DNA of 6,371 nucleotides from an uncultured Paracoccaceae bacterium (GTDB lineage: Bacteria > Pseudomonadota > Alphaproteobacteria > Rhodobacterales > Rhodobacteraceae), in contig CAJXHQ010000190.1 in NCBI GenBank assembly GCA_913054485.1, forward strand, positions 1-6,371. Reading direction: 5' to 3'. Positions within the stretch are counted from its first letter, which is position 1; each line of letters begins with the position of its first letter. Shown here piece after piece: positions 1 to 5,976 of this stretch. The notes under the pieces were generated by a model that saw only the letters and a program-made list of their open reading frames with translations, made no database searches and had not been told where the DNA came from. The position numbers and the translations under genes are program-made.

Positions 1-1263
1 GCCCCCCCTGAAAGCGAAAGATTTCAGAGGTTTCCGACCGCTCGAACGGCACTTGCACCGGCGCTTCGATCAGTGCCTCGAACCCGGTGCGACGCTGCGG
101 CGGCGCCAGCCGGGCGCTAGAATGGCCTTCAATACAGAGCGTGGAGTGCGAGGGGGTCGCCCGCCCTGCCCTGCGCCATTCGAGGCCAAATGTCTCACCC
201 GAGCCGCAATTGACAATCAGCGGCCTGCGGCCCGAAGTCAGCTCGAACGCCAGTGTAGACGCATGGGCATTGCCCGAGGCCAGCCCGCGCGGCGGGGCGC
301 TCGCGTCGATGATCACCGATGTGCGGCGCGCCGACAGCCGGGCATGGCCAGCCCGTCGGTCTGCGCATCAGACACGTGCGACGCCGCCAGCGCATGGTCC
401 AGCCAGCCCTCCAGCCCGCGGCCGCCGCCATGGAACCGCGCCAGCCCGCCGTCGCTGTGGCGCAGGGTGCGCAGGGTCGGGGCAATCCGTTCAATCGCGG
501 CGCTATGCGCCGCCGGTACGCTGCGCCCGGCCTCATGCAGCGCCGCGGCGGCCCAAGTCAGCAGGGTGAAGACCGACAGCAGCTCTTCCGGGTTTCTGGT
601 CGGCAGCCCGCCTTGGGCGTCGATCTGGCTGTCACATTCTTCGGCCAGCGCTTTCACCGCCGGATCGGCCAGTTCTTCGCGCCCCTGCAGGGCAAGCCCG
701 GCGTAGATCAGCCCGGCAAGCGCTTCGAACCGCGGCAAGCCCGGCCGCGCGCTCTGCCAGCGCTGCGCCAGATACCAAGTCTGCGCCGACAGCGAGTGAT
801 AGAAAGCTTCGGTTTCCGCCTTGCCCTTGCCGCTGAGCAGGAACAGCGCATGGTTGACCCAGCGGATCACCCTGCGGCCGGTCAGATCTGCCGACCAGCC
901 AAGGCCACCGCCCCTGCCATGCGCCCCGATCCAGCCCCAGACCCATTTCTGCGCCTTGGCGCGGGCAGACCCGTCGCCCACGGCGGCCAGATCATCAAGC
1001 CAGGCAAATCCGTGGCGCTCCGCATCGAAGGCCGCATCGGGCGAATCCACTTCCCAAAGCCCGGTGTCTTGCGATTCGACCAGGTAGCCGGCAAACAGCA
1101 GGTTTCCGGCCACCAGCTGGCGGCCGCGCGCAAAAGAACCGATAGTGCGCGGTTCGGGCTGATACATAAAGCCCTTGGCCGCGGCCTGAGTTTGCGCGCG
1201 GCGTGCGTAGATGCTGTTCTTCAGCCGCGTGCCGCGGCGGGAGAAACTGTCAATAAAGGACAT
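1..1263 (-). pseudogene. Heparinase II/III family protein, frameshifted and cut by the left window edge
   Basis: The 5' part (1263 down to about 352) reads as a heparinase II/III N-terminal helical domain. Visible blocks are DLTGRRVIRWVNHA (residues 126-139), GGLPTRNPEELLSVF (218-232) and LRHSDGGLARFHGGGRG (267-283). In this frame the protein ends early, after 316 residues, with a stop at 315-313. From about position 349 a different frame carries the expected continuation: GHARLSARRTSVIIDAS, then NAHASTLAFELTSGRRPLIVN, then RRAGRATPSHSTL. It stays open to base 1. The two frames differ as if one base were missing near 335-355. Family members are about 550-590 residues from memory, so roughly 150 more residues should lie left of the window. 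The start at 1263 has AGAGG eight bases upstream. The gene follows rsmB by 89 bp, probably in one transcript. Family proteins act on uronic-acid polysaccharides, but the substrate here is unknown. Without the second part the beta-sandwich domain is lost. Family assignment is firm; whether the frameshift is real or a sequencing error is open. Confidence 0.85.
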
Positions 1264-1277
1264 AGCCCGTGCCTCTT

Positions 1278-1290
1278 ACGCCTTAGGCGT
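1278..1290. repeat. 13-bp perfect dyad between rsmB and the heparinase-like gene
   Basis: The sequence acgcct-t-aggcgt is a perfect inverted repeat with six-base arms around one central base, 15 bp upstream of the heparinase-like start codon. It lies in the 89-bp gap after the rsmB stop. It could be a protein-binding site or a short RNA hairpin; with a one-base loop, a DNA operator fits better than a terminator, and no T-run follows. Function is unproven. Confidence 0.3.
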
Positions 1291-1352
1291 TTTCGCACGA
1301 CCTTAACGTGCACGGACGCGCAAGTCACCGTCAAAGGACAGCACCCCCCCGG

Positions 1353-2642
1353 TCAGGCAGATTTGCGCAGACAGGCCATGTAAAACCCATCCATGCCGCC
1401 TTTTTCCGCCCAGTGATCCGGGCGCAGGCGAAGCCCGCCTTCTTCGGTAATCCAGGCCGGGTCAACACCAGGCAGTTCAAGCGCGCTGCGGTCGGCCTCC
1501 ATGTCTTCAAACATTTCCAGAGCCTCCTCAACCTGGCATTCGCCTTCATCCGGCAGCAGCGAGCAGGTGCAGAACACCAGCCGGCCGCCGGGTTTCACCA
1601 GACCCCAGGCATGGGCCAGCATCTGCGCCTGCAGTTCGATCAGCGCGCCGAAGTCGCTGCCGTCCTTGGCATGCGGCAGATCCGGGTGGCGGCGGATGGT
1701 GCCGGTCGCCGTGCAGGGCGCGTCCAGCAGAACGGCATCATAGGTGCCTTCGTGCTCCAGCGCGTCGCCGGCAACAACAGCTGCCGTCAGCCCGGTACGG
1801 TGCAGGTTGGCCTGCAGCCGCGCCAGACGTTTCTCCGAGATATCCAGCGCGGTGACCTTGGCTCCGGCAGCGGCCATCTGCAATGTCTTGCCGCCCGGCG
1901 CCGAGCAGAGGTCCAGAACTGTTTCTCCGGCCTGCGGGTTCAGCAGTTTGGCAGGCAGCGCCGCTGCCGCATCCTGCACCCACCAGTCTCCGGCGTCATA
2001 GCCCGGCAGCGCAGTCACCTGGCCCGCATCAGCCAGCCGCAACGACCCGGTCGGCAGCACCTCACCGCCCAAGGCTGCGAGATCCGCCCCCGGCTTGGCC
2101 GAGATATCCAGCGGTGCACCGGCGTAGTGAACCGCCTCGATGGCCAGCATTTCTTCACTGCCCCAGGCCTGCGCCAAGGGCTTTCGCAACCATTTCGGCA
2201 GCCGCGGCGTGCGCAGCTTGGCCCATTCCTCCGGGCCCTTCTCTGCCACTTTGCGCAGGACAGCGTTGACCATTCCCTTCAGCTGGCCGTGCCGTTTGTG
2301 GCGCGCCACAATGGCCACCAGCGCATTGACCACGCCATGCGCCGCGCCGCCCTGGCACAGCTCCAGCGCACCAAGCCGCAGGGCGTTCATCACATGCAGC
2401 GGCGGCGCTTTGCGCAGGTGTTTCTGCAAGACGCGGTCACAGCGCTCGAGATTGCGCAGCGCCTCCAGTGCCAGCCGCTGCGCCCGCGCGCGCTCTTCCG
2501 GGGCCAGCTTGTCCAGCGTGCCGGCACCCAGCACCTCGGCCATCAGTCGGCCCTCCTCGCCCAGGACCTGATCCAGCAGGTAGACCGCGCTGCGGCGGGC
2601 GTCATCCAGAGGCGGCAGAGCGGGTTTTGCGGGTTTGGGCAT
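1353..2642 (-). CDS. rsmB: 16S rRNA (cytosine(967)-C5)-methyltransferase RsmB
   Basis: A 429-residue protein of the RsmB/Sun family, which uses S-adenosylmethionine to methylate C5 of C967 in 16S rRNA in the cytoplasm. The N-terminal NusB-like RNA-binding domain spans roughly residues 10-135 (RARAQRLALEALR; AHGVVNALVAIVARH; GMVNAVLRKV). The Rossmann methyltransferase domain follows. Motif I is VLDLCSAPGGKTLQMA (242-257), motif IV is LLDAPCTATGTIRRHPD with Cys310, and motif VI is VFCTCSLLPDEGE with Cys360, the expected catalytic nucleophile. The C-terminal GGMDGFYMACL matches the usual family ending. The ATG at 2642 is chosen because conserved sequence begins just after it (residues 14 onward). 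An in-frame GTG at 2660 would add six residues, and the longer upstream reading has no family-like sequence. Shine-Dalgarno signals are weak for both. The gene is divergent from the DUF1674 gene and is followed by the heparinase-like gene. All catalytic motifs are intact. Confidence 0.95.
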   Translation of the reverse strand: MPKPAKPALPPLDDARRSAVYLLDQVLGEEGRLMAEVLGAGTLDKLAPEERARAQRLALEALRNLERCDRVLQKHLRKAPPLHVMNALRLGALELCQGGAAHGVVNALVAIVARHKRHGQLKGMVNAVLRKVAEKGPEEWAKLRTPRLPKWLRKPLAQAWGSEEMLAIEAVHYAGAPLDISAKPGADLAALGGEVLPTGSLRLADAGQVTALPGYDAGDWWVQDAAAALPAKLLNPQAGETVLDLCSAPGGKTLQMAAAGAKVTALDISEKRLARLQANLHRTGLTAAVVAGDALEHEGTYDAVLLDAPCTATGTIRRHPDLPHAKDGSDFGALIELQAQMLAHAWGLVKPGGRLVFCTCSLLPDEGECQVEEALEMFEDMEADRSALELPGVDPAWITEEGGLRLRPDHWAEKGGMDGFYMACLRKSA

Positions 2643-2662
2643 CTCGGGTTCCAGCTTCACAG

Positions 2663-2679
2663 GGCGGGTTGTTCCCGCC
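2663..2679. promoter_or_regulatory. Dyad (6-bp arms) in the rsmB/DUF1674 divergent region
   Basis: ggcggg-ttgtt-cccgcc is a perfect inverted repeat with six-base arms and a five-base spacer. It lies between the divergent starts of rsmB and the DUF1674 gene and overlaps the possible -35 element (TTGTTC, 2669-2674) of the latter. It could be an operator or a hairpin in the 5' leader of rsmB. A chance GC-rich dyad is also possible. Confidence 0.3.
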
Positions 2680-2698
2680 GGACAGGGGCGTATATCAT
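2669..2698 (+). promoter_or_regulatory. Possible promoter of the DUF1674 gene
   Basis: A TTGTTC hexamer (2669-2674) is followed after 18 bases by TATCAT (2693-2698), which matches five of six bases of the sigma-70 -10 consensus. A start near 2705 would leave a short leader containing the AAGGA ribosome binding site at 2711-2715. The -35 match is only three of six, so this is tentative. Confidence 0.35.
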
Positions 2699-2722
2699 GG
2701 CACCAGCATAAAGGAACCCGCG

Positions 2723-2914
2723 ATGAGCGATCAGATCCGCCCCGAATGGCAAGACCTGCCCCCCGCCGCCCAGCGCGCGCTGGCCGAAGCCGAAACGCGC
2801 CGCAAGGCGGAAGCAGCCCAAGCACCCGCCGCCAAAGAACTCGGCGGCCGCGACGGTCCGGACCCGGCGCGCTACGGCGACTGGGAGAAAAAGGGCATCG
2901 CCATCGATTTTTGA
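2723..2914 (+). CDS. DUF1674 / succinate dehydrogenase assembly factor 4-like protein
   Basis: A 63-residue protein ending in the family signature ELGGRDGPDPARYGDWEKKG plus the terminal IAIDF (residues 39-63). This is characteristic of DUF1674 and of eukaryotic SDHAF4, which binds the flavinylated succinate dehydrogenase subunit during complex II assembly. A similar assembly role in bacteria is inferred by homology. The N-terminal half is charged and Ala/Glu/Arg-rich (PPAAQRALAEAETRRKAEAAQ), probably helical or disordered. There is no signal peptide or membrane segment. The start at 2723 is supported by AAGGA seven bases upstream and by the family's usual small size; a longer in-frame reading upstream overlaps rsmB antisense and is not family-like. 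It is divergent from rsmB and converges on the next gene with a 31-bp gap, in which I see no clear terminator. No sdh genes are visible here. Confidence 0.9.
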   Translation: MSDQIRPEWQDLPPAAQRALAEAETRRKAEAAQAPAAKELGGRDGPDPARYGDWEKKGIAIDF

Positions 2915-2945
2915 TGCCTGCGCCTTGCCGCGTGCTTAGCCGGGG

Positions 2946-3659
2946 TCAGTCCTTTTTGTCCGCGCCGAGGCCACGAGCAAGGCACGAATCATCAGAAACA
3001 GAAGCTGAGGCCGCGAAAGTATCCGACACTTTGCCGGGAATGCTTGCCCCGCGCCCGAATGAGACTGACTTCAGTTTGCCATTGATCTCTGTGTGGAAGC
3101 AGCCGGAAACACCGTCAACAGCTGCGCTGCTTCCGGCAGGCAGCTCCACAACCTCGAAACAGGCGATATTGGCAGACAGATTGCGGCAAAACCGGCTGTC
3201 CGTCCGCTGGTCCACGATCTTCCCGTCCTTCCACGAGGTCACATAGATGCTGCCATTGCGCAGACCTTTGGCGCGTTTGAACTGCCCGGCCTGATGGGCC
3301 ACCGCAAAACAGAAGCCTTCGCCCTCGTCGATTGACAGCGCCCCGTTCTCGATCTTCCGCCGGGCTGTGTTACGCGCAAGATTCAGCGGAAACGGGGCCG
3401 GTATCGAGTCAATCGCGCCTGCCAGCCCGTCTTTGAAGTCAGCCCCCAGGCCATCCTTCTTCCCCGACGAACAGCCAGCCAGCACCGACACGCCGCCCTC
3501 CAGTTCCTGGTCCAGAAGCACGGTGTAGTCGCCAAAAGGAACGCCCGGAGACCCGGTCTGCGATTGCACGGCTTCCTTGATATCGGTCAGATCAAGGCTG
3601 AAGGCGGGTCCTGCAGCGGCGCAGAGGCCCAATGCGGCGGCAGCAATAACGGTCTTCAT
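2946..3659 (-). CDS. Exported protein of unknown function with six cysteines
   Basis: I do not recognise this 237-residue protein. It starts with a clear Sec signal peptide: MKTVIAAAALGLCAAAGPAFS, with likely cleavage after Ser21 (A-F-S). The mature chain is therefore expected in the periplasm or outside. It contains six cysteines (63, 117, 158, 167, 187, 226), an even number compatible with three disulfides. Segments such as DYTVLLDQELEGGVSVLAGC and GSIYVTSWKDGKIVDQR look like alternating beta strands, suggesting a beta-rich fold; this is inference. The C-terminus is charged (GLGADKKD). The ATG at 3659 is chosen because GGAGG lies six bases upstream and it starts the signal peptide; the upstream in-frame ATG at 3716 would put 19 extra residues before it. 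GC in 3001-3360 is about 59% by hand count, slightly below neighbouring genes. It is separate from the neighbours: convergent with the DUF1674 gene, and 147 bp after the dapB stop with an AT-rich promoter-like region between. Confidence 0.8.
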   Translation of the reverse strand: MKTVIAAAALGLCAAAGPAFSLDLTDIKEAVQSQTGSPGVPFGDYTVLLDQELEGGVSVLAGCSSGKKDGLGADFKDGLAGAIDSIPAPFPLNLARNTARRKIENGALSIDEGEGFCFAVAHQAGQFKRAKGLRNGSIYVTSWKDGKIVDQRTDSRFCRNLSANIACFEVVELPAGSSAAVDGVSGCFHTEINGKLKSVSFGRGASIPGKVSDTFAASASVSDDSCLARGLGADKKD

Positions 3660-3665
3660 GGAAAT

Positions 3666-3670
3666 CCTCC
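3666..3670 (-). promoter_or_regulatory. Ribosome binding site of the exported unknown protein
   Basis: On the minus strand GGAGG lies six bases before the ATG at 3659. It is the strongest Shine-Dalgarno sequence in the window and decides the start in favour of the signal-peptide methionine rather than the upstream ATG at 3716. Confidence 0.8.
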
Positions 3671-3675
3671 AGATA

Positions 3676-3716
3676 ATTATACCTGAAGAATAATGAATTG
3701 CCCGCAAGGCGCGCAA
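3676..3716 (-). promoter_or_regulatory. AT-rich promoter region of the exported unknown protein
   Basis: Bases 3661-3720 are only about 43% GC by hand count, in a region otherwise near 60% or above. On the minus strand TTGCGC (3716-3711) is followed after 18 bases by TATTCT (3692-3687), a plausible weak sigma-70 pair giving a leader of about 20 bases. A perfect TATAAT also occurs at 3681-3676, but transcription from it would start inside the ribosome binding site, so it may not be the functional -10. Confidence 0.4.
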
Positions 3717-3806
3717 TTGTTTTCTGCCTTTTCCTGCCTTGGAACCCGCACCGGATAGGCCGCATGCCAGGAGCTATCAGAGCCCGAGCACATCCACCAT
3801 GTCATA

Positions 3807-4586
3807 CTAACCCGGCGCTTTGCCCTGACCCCAAAGCGCGGCCTTCAGCGCGCCGCGGGCAAAGATTGAGCGGTCGGTGGCCATATGGCGCAGCACGATG
3901 CGTTCACCTGCGGCTGCGAAGAGCACGTCATGTTCGCCGACGATATCGCCGCCGCGGATCACGGAGAAGCCGATATCGCCTTTATTGCGCGCGCCGGTGA
4001 TGCCGTCGCGGGCGCGGTCTTCCACATCCTTGAGGGCCACGCCGCGGCCTTCGGCCGCCGCTTCGCCCAGCATCAGCGCGGTGCCGGAGGGGGCGTCGAC
4101 CTTGTGGTGGTGATGCGCCTCGATCACCTCGATGTCGAAATCCTCGTCCAGGGCTGCGGCGACTTTCTTGGTGAGCTGGGTCAGAAGGTTCACGCCGAGG
4201 CTCATGTTGCCGGCGCGCACGATGGTCGCGTGGCGGGCGGCGGGTTCCAACTCGGCGATCTGTTCATCTGTCATGCCGGTGGTGCCGATCACATGCACGC
4301 AGCGCGCCTGGGCGGCCAGCTTGGAAAACGCCAGCGTTGCCTCCGGCACGGTGAAGTCGATCACCGCCTGGGCCGATGCAAAGGCCTCCAGCGCGTCATC
4401 CGTCACGGTGACGCCAACCGGCTGGCCGCCCATCGCCGCGCCGATGTCCTGGCCGACCCAATCGTGGCCCGAGCGCTCCACCGCGCCTGCAAGCGTCGCC
4501 TTGTCGCTGTCCAGAACCGTCTTGATCAGCATCTGGCCCATGCGGCCCGAAGCCCCGACAATCACAATCCCTGGCGTATGAGTCAT
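3807..4586 (-). CDS. dapB: 4-hydroxy-tetrahydrodipicolinate reductase DapB
   Basis: A 259-residue cytoplasmic enzyme that reduces 4-hydroxy-tetrahydrodipicolinate with NAD(P)H to tetrahydrodipicolinate, in the pathway to meso-diaminopimelate (peptidoglycan) and lysine. The N-terminal Rossmann domain shows GASGRMG (11-17) as the dinucleotide-binding loop, and VIDFTVPEA (75-83) and GTTG (101-104) near the cofactor and active site. The family signature [15 protein letters not shown] (156-170) contains His158 and Lys162, corresponding to E. coli His159 and Lys163, and the PSGT loop that binds substrate. The C-terminal strand returns to the Rossmann fold ([20 protein letters not shown]). Length is slightly under the E. 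coli enzyme (273) but complete. The start at 4586 lies just before the conserved IVIVGASG strand; AAAGGGA is upstream at wider than usual spacing (about eight bases). It is divergent from rbfA, with 90 bp between starts. No clear terminator is seen after the stop. Confidence 0.97.
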   Translation of the reverse strand: MTHTPGIVIVGASGRMGQMLIKTVLDSDKATLAGAVERSGHDWVGQDIGAAMGGQPVGVTVTDDALEAFASAQAVIDFTVPEATLAFSKLAAQARCVHVIGTTGMTDEQIAELEPAARHATIVRAGNMSLGVNLLTQLTKKVAAALDEDFDIEVIEAHHHHKVDAPSGTALMLGEAAAEGRGVALKDVEDRARDGITGARNKGDIGFSVIRGGDIVGEHDVLFAAAGERIVLRHMATDRSIFARGALKAALWGQGKAPG

Positions 4587-4587
4587 C

Positions 4588-4647
4588 TGCCAATCCCTTT
4601 ACTTTCAGAAGCTGAATCCCTCCTAACCGCTCCGGCCCCCATTGGCA
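4588..4647. repeat. Inverted repeats in the dapB/rbfA divergent region
   Basis: tgccaat (4588-4594) and attggca (4641-4647) are perfect seven-base inverted copies 46 bases apart, each placed near one of the two divergent genes. Between them, ttcag-aag-ctgaa (4604-4616) is a second perfect dyad with five-base arms. They could be binding sites shared by the two promoters. Both are short enough to occur by chance. Confidence 0.25.
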
Positions 4648-4670
4648 AAGCCTGCAAATGCGCATAAATC
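4642..4670 (+). promoter_or_regulatory. Possible rbfA promoter
   Basis: TTGGCA (4642-4647, five of six bases of the -35 consensus) is followed after 17 bases by TAAATC (4665-4670, three of six). If used, transcription would start at about 4677, the A of the rbfA start codon, giving a leaderless or nearly leaderless mRNA. This agrees with the lack of a well-spaced Shine-Dalgarno sequence but remains speculative. Confidence 0.3.
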
Positions 4671-4676
4671 GGGGAT

Positions 4677-5072
4677 ATGGGTAAGAATAAATTCCACGAT
4701 GGTCCCGGTCCCTCGCAGCGACAGCTGAGTGTGGGCGGACTGATCCGCCGCTCTCTTTCCGAGGTGCTGGCGCGCGCAGACGTGCATGATCCGGACCTGA
4801 ACCGCATGTCCATCACGGTCGGCGAGGTGCGCACCTCGCCCGATCTGAAGATCGCCACGGCTTACGTGCTGCCCCTGGGCGGCAAGGGCCAGGAGGACGT
4901 GCTGAAGCTGCTTGCGCGCAACAAGGGTGAGCTGCGCCGCGCGGTCGGCAAGAAGCTGGGGCTGAAGTTTGCCCCGGATCTGCGCTTCCAGCTGGATCAG
5001 ACCTTTGATCAGATGGACGACACCCGCCGCATGCTCAGCCAGGACGCGGTGCGCCGCGATATTGAAGATTGA
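4677..5072 (+). CDS. rbfA: 30S ribosome-binding factor RbfA
   Basis: A 131-residue single KH-like domain protein that binds immature 30S subunits and helps 16S rRNA 5'-end maturation and cold adaptation. Family features include the basic N-terminus ([20 protein letters not shown]), the stretch [20 protein letters not shown] (41-60) leading into the strand TAYVLPLGG, the helix [20 protein letters not shown] (81-100), and the closing strand [11 protein letters not shown]. The C-terminus is short and acidic/arginine-rich. The ATG at 4677 matches the usual start for related alphaproteobacterial RbfA from memory. The only purine-rich sequence before it is GGGG at 4671-4674, two bases from the ATG, too close for a normal Shine-Dalgarno. 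The stop overlaps the start of the next gene by four bases (TTGA), implying coupled translation. rbfA here is not next to infB; dapB lies upstream in the opposite direction. Confidence 0.96.
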   Translation: MGKNKFHDGPGPSQRQLSVGGLIRRSLSEVLARADVHDPDLNRMSITVGEVRTSPDLKIATAYVLPLGGKGQEDVLKLLARNKGELRRAVGKKLGLKFAPDLRFQLDQTFDQMDDTRRMLSQDAVRRDIED

Positions 5073-5806
5073 AACGGATCTTGCTGGCGCTCTGGGCGGC
5101 GCTGGCAGCTGCCCCGGCTGCGGCTGTTGAGTGCCGCGATATTGCCTTTGACGGCAGCCGGTTCACGATCTGCGAGGCGGATGCCGCCCGCGAAGACCTG
5201 CGCCTGTTCCTGCGCGACGGCGACGGCAAGGTCTACGGCCATTTCACCGAGCTTGAGACCGCCCTTGCAAAAGAGGGCAAGCGCCTCGCCTTTGCCGCCA
5301 ATGCCGGCATGTATCATGCGGACCGCTCGCCTGTGGGCCTCTATGTAGAAGGCGGCGTGCAGGAGATGCGGCTGATCCCCAACGCGGGCCCTGGCAATTT
5401 CGGACTGCTGCCCAATGGCGTTTTCTGCCTGCGCGAAGGCCGGGCGGATGTGTTTGAAACGCTGGCCTTCCGCGATGCGGGGACCCAATGCAGGGATGCG
5501 ACCCAATCGGGGCCGATGCTTGTCATTAGCGGCGAATTGCATCCCCGGTTTCTGGAAGATTCCACCTCCTATTACGTCCGCAACGGTGTCGGCACCTCGG
5601 CGGACGGGCGGCGCGTGATTTTTGCGATCTCGCGCAATGCGGTGAATTTCCACCAGTTCGGGCGGCTGTTCCGCGATCACCTTCACCTGCCCAACGCACT
5701 GTATTTCGACGGCAATATCTCACGTATGCACGCGCCCGCTTTGGGCCGCAGCGATGCCGGTTTCATGATGGGGCCAATCGTGGGCGTGGTTGAACCGGAA
5801 CAGTAA
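5069..5806 (+). CDS. Exported phosphodiester glycosidase (NAGPA domain) family protein
   Basis: A 245-residue protein beginning with a Sec signal peptide ([19 protein letters not shown], cleavage likely after Ala19), so periplasmic or secreted. The rest matches the NAGPA/DUF2233 phosphodiester glycosidase fold: AANAGMY (76-82), [10 protein letters not shown] (87-96), [12 protein letters not shown] (110-121), QSGPMLV (146-152), [18 protein letters not shown] (171-188) and [13 protein letters not shown] (211-223). Family members cleave sugar phosphodiesters; the mammalian member uncovers mannose-6-phosphate. The bacterial substrate is unknown, with envelope polymers as a guess. Four cysteines (22, 35, 120, 141) remain in the mature chain. 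The start is a TTG whose last two bases are shared with the rbfA TGA stop; no ATG or GTG lies near the signal peptide, so TTG is the best choice. Translation is probably coupled to rbfA. Only a weak GAAG precedes the start. Confidence 0.88.
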   Translation: MKRILLALWAALAAAPAAAVECRDIAFDGSRFTICEADAAREDLRLFLRDGDGKVYGHFTELETALAKEGKRLAFAANAGMYHADRSPVGLYVEGGVQEMRLIPNAGPGNFGLLPNGVFCLREGRADVFETLAFRDAGTQCRDATQSGPMLVISGELHPRFLEDSTSYYVRNGVGTSADGRRVIFAISRNAVNFHQFGRLFRDHLHLPNALYFDGNISRMHAPALGRSDAGFMMGPIVGVVEPEQ

Positions 5807-5866
5807 AACGGTTTCAGGGCAGACGTGTACCCGTCCCGCGGCGGGCTGGGATGAGCAGTAATTGGT

Positions 5867-5908
5867 GAAGAGGGACCCCAAAGCAGCATACTCCCGCTTT
5901 TGGTCTTC
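5867..5908 (+). repeat. Imperfect stem-loop after the glycosidase gene
   Basis: Left-arm parts GAAGA (5867-5871) and CCAAAGC (5878-5884) can pair with GCTTTTGG (5896-5903, one bulged T) and TCTTC (5904-5908), leaving an 11-base loop and a six-base internal bulge. It lies about 60 bases after the stop of the glycosidase gene and before the truB promoter. No T-run follows, so it is not a typical intrinsic terminator. It may be chance or a weak 3' structure. Confidence 0.25.
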
Positions 5909-5919
5909 GAATTGCCAAA

Positions 5920-5948
5920 TTGACACCCCCGCGGCGATCCGCTACCCC
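5920..5948 (+). promoter_or_regulatory. Likely truB promoter
   Basis: A perfect TTGACA -35 hexamer (5920-5925) is followed after 17 bases by TACCCC (5943-5948). The -10 match is poor (TA plus GC-rich bases), which is not rare in high-GC alphaproteobacteria. The implied start near 5955 gives a leader of about 22 bases with AGGGA (5967-5971) before the truB ATG. It suggests truB can be transcribed independently of rbfA and the glycosidase gene. Confidence 0.5.
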
Positions 5949-5976
5949 GCGCGCCTCAGATTTGGTAGGGACAGAC

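Noticed and set aside
1344..1350. Run of seven C residues between rsmB and the heparinase-like gene as a phase-variable tract
   Set aside because: It is short, non-coding and not at a promoter spacer; nothing suggests slipped-strand switching.
319..1383. A 354-codon plus-strand open reading frame opposite the heparinase-like gene
   Set aside because: Low-complexity Arg/Gln/Pro composition and no motifs; the minus strand carries conserved family sequence.
1308..2711. A 467-codon plus-strand open reading frame opposite rsmB
   Set aside because: It is rich in Arg, Gln and His with no recognisable family. The opposite strand encodes an intact RsmB with all motifs, so it is an antisense shadow caused by high GC.
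3471..3482. LAGC sequence resembling a lipoprotein lipobox in the unknown exported protein
   Set aside because: It is at residues 60-63, far from the signal peptide and not preceded by a hydrophobic stretch; a Sec cleavage site after residue 21 fits better.
4104..4115. Four consecutive histidines in DapB
   Set aside because: They are part of the normal DapB signature ([15 protein letters not shown]), not a tag or an unusual metal site.
3885..4667. A 260-codon plus-strand open reading frame opposite dapB
   Set aside because: It is the mirror of DapB codons (runs of Gly, His and Asp), while DapB itself has an intact signature.
5009..5686. A 225-codon minus-strand open reading frame opposite the glycosidase gene
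   Set aside because: No signal peptide or family motif, whereas the plus strand encodes a recognisable NAGPA-domain protein with a signal peptide.
5829..5850. GC-rich dyad (cccgc-g-gcggg) after the glycosidase gene as a terminator
   Set aside because: Almost no loop and no T-run after it; it looks like GC-rich chance symmetry.
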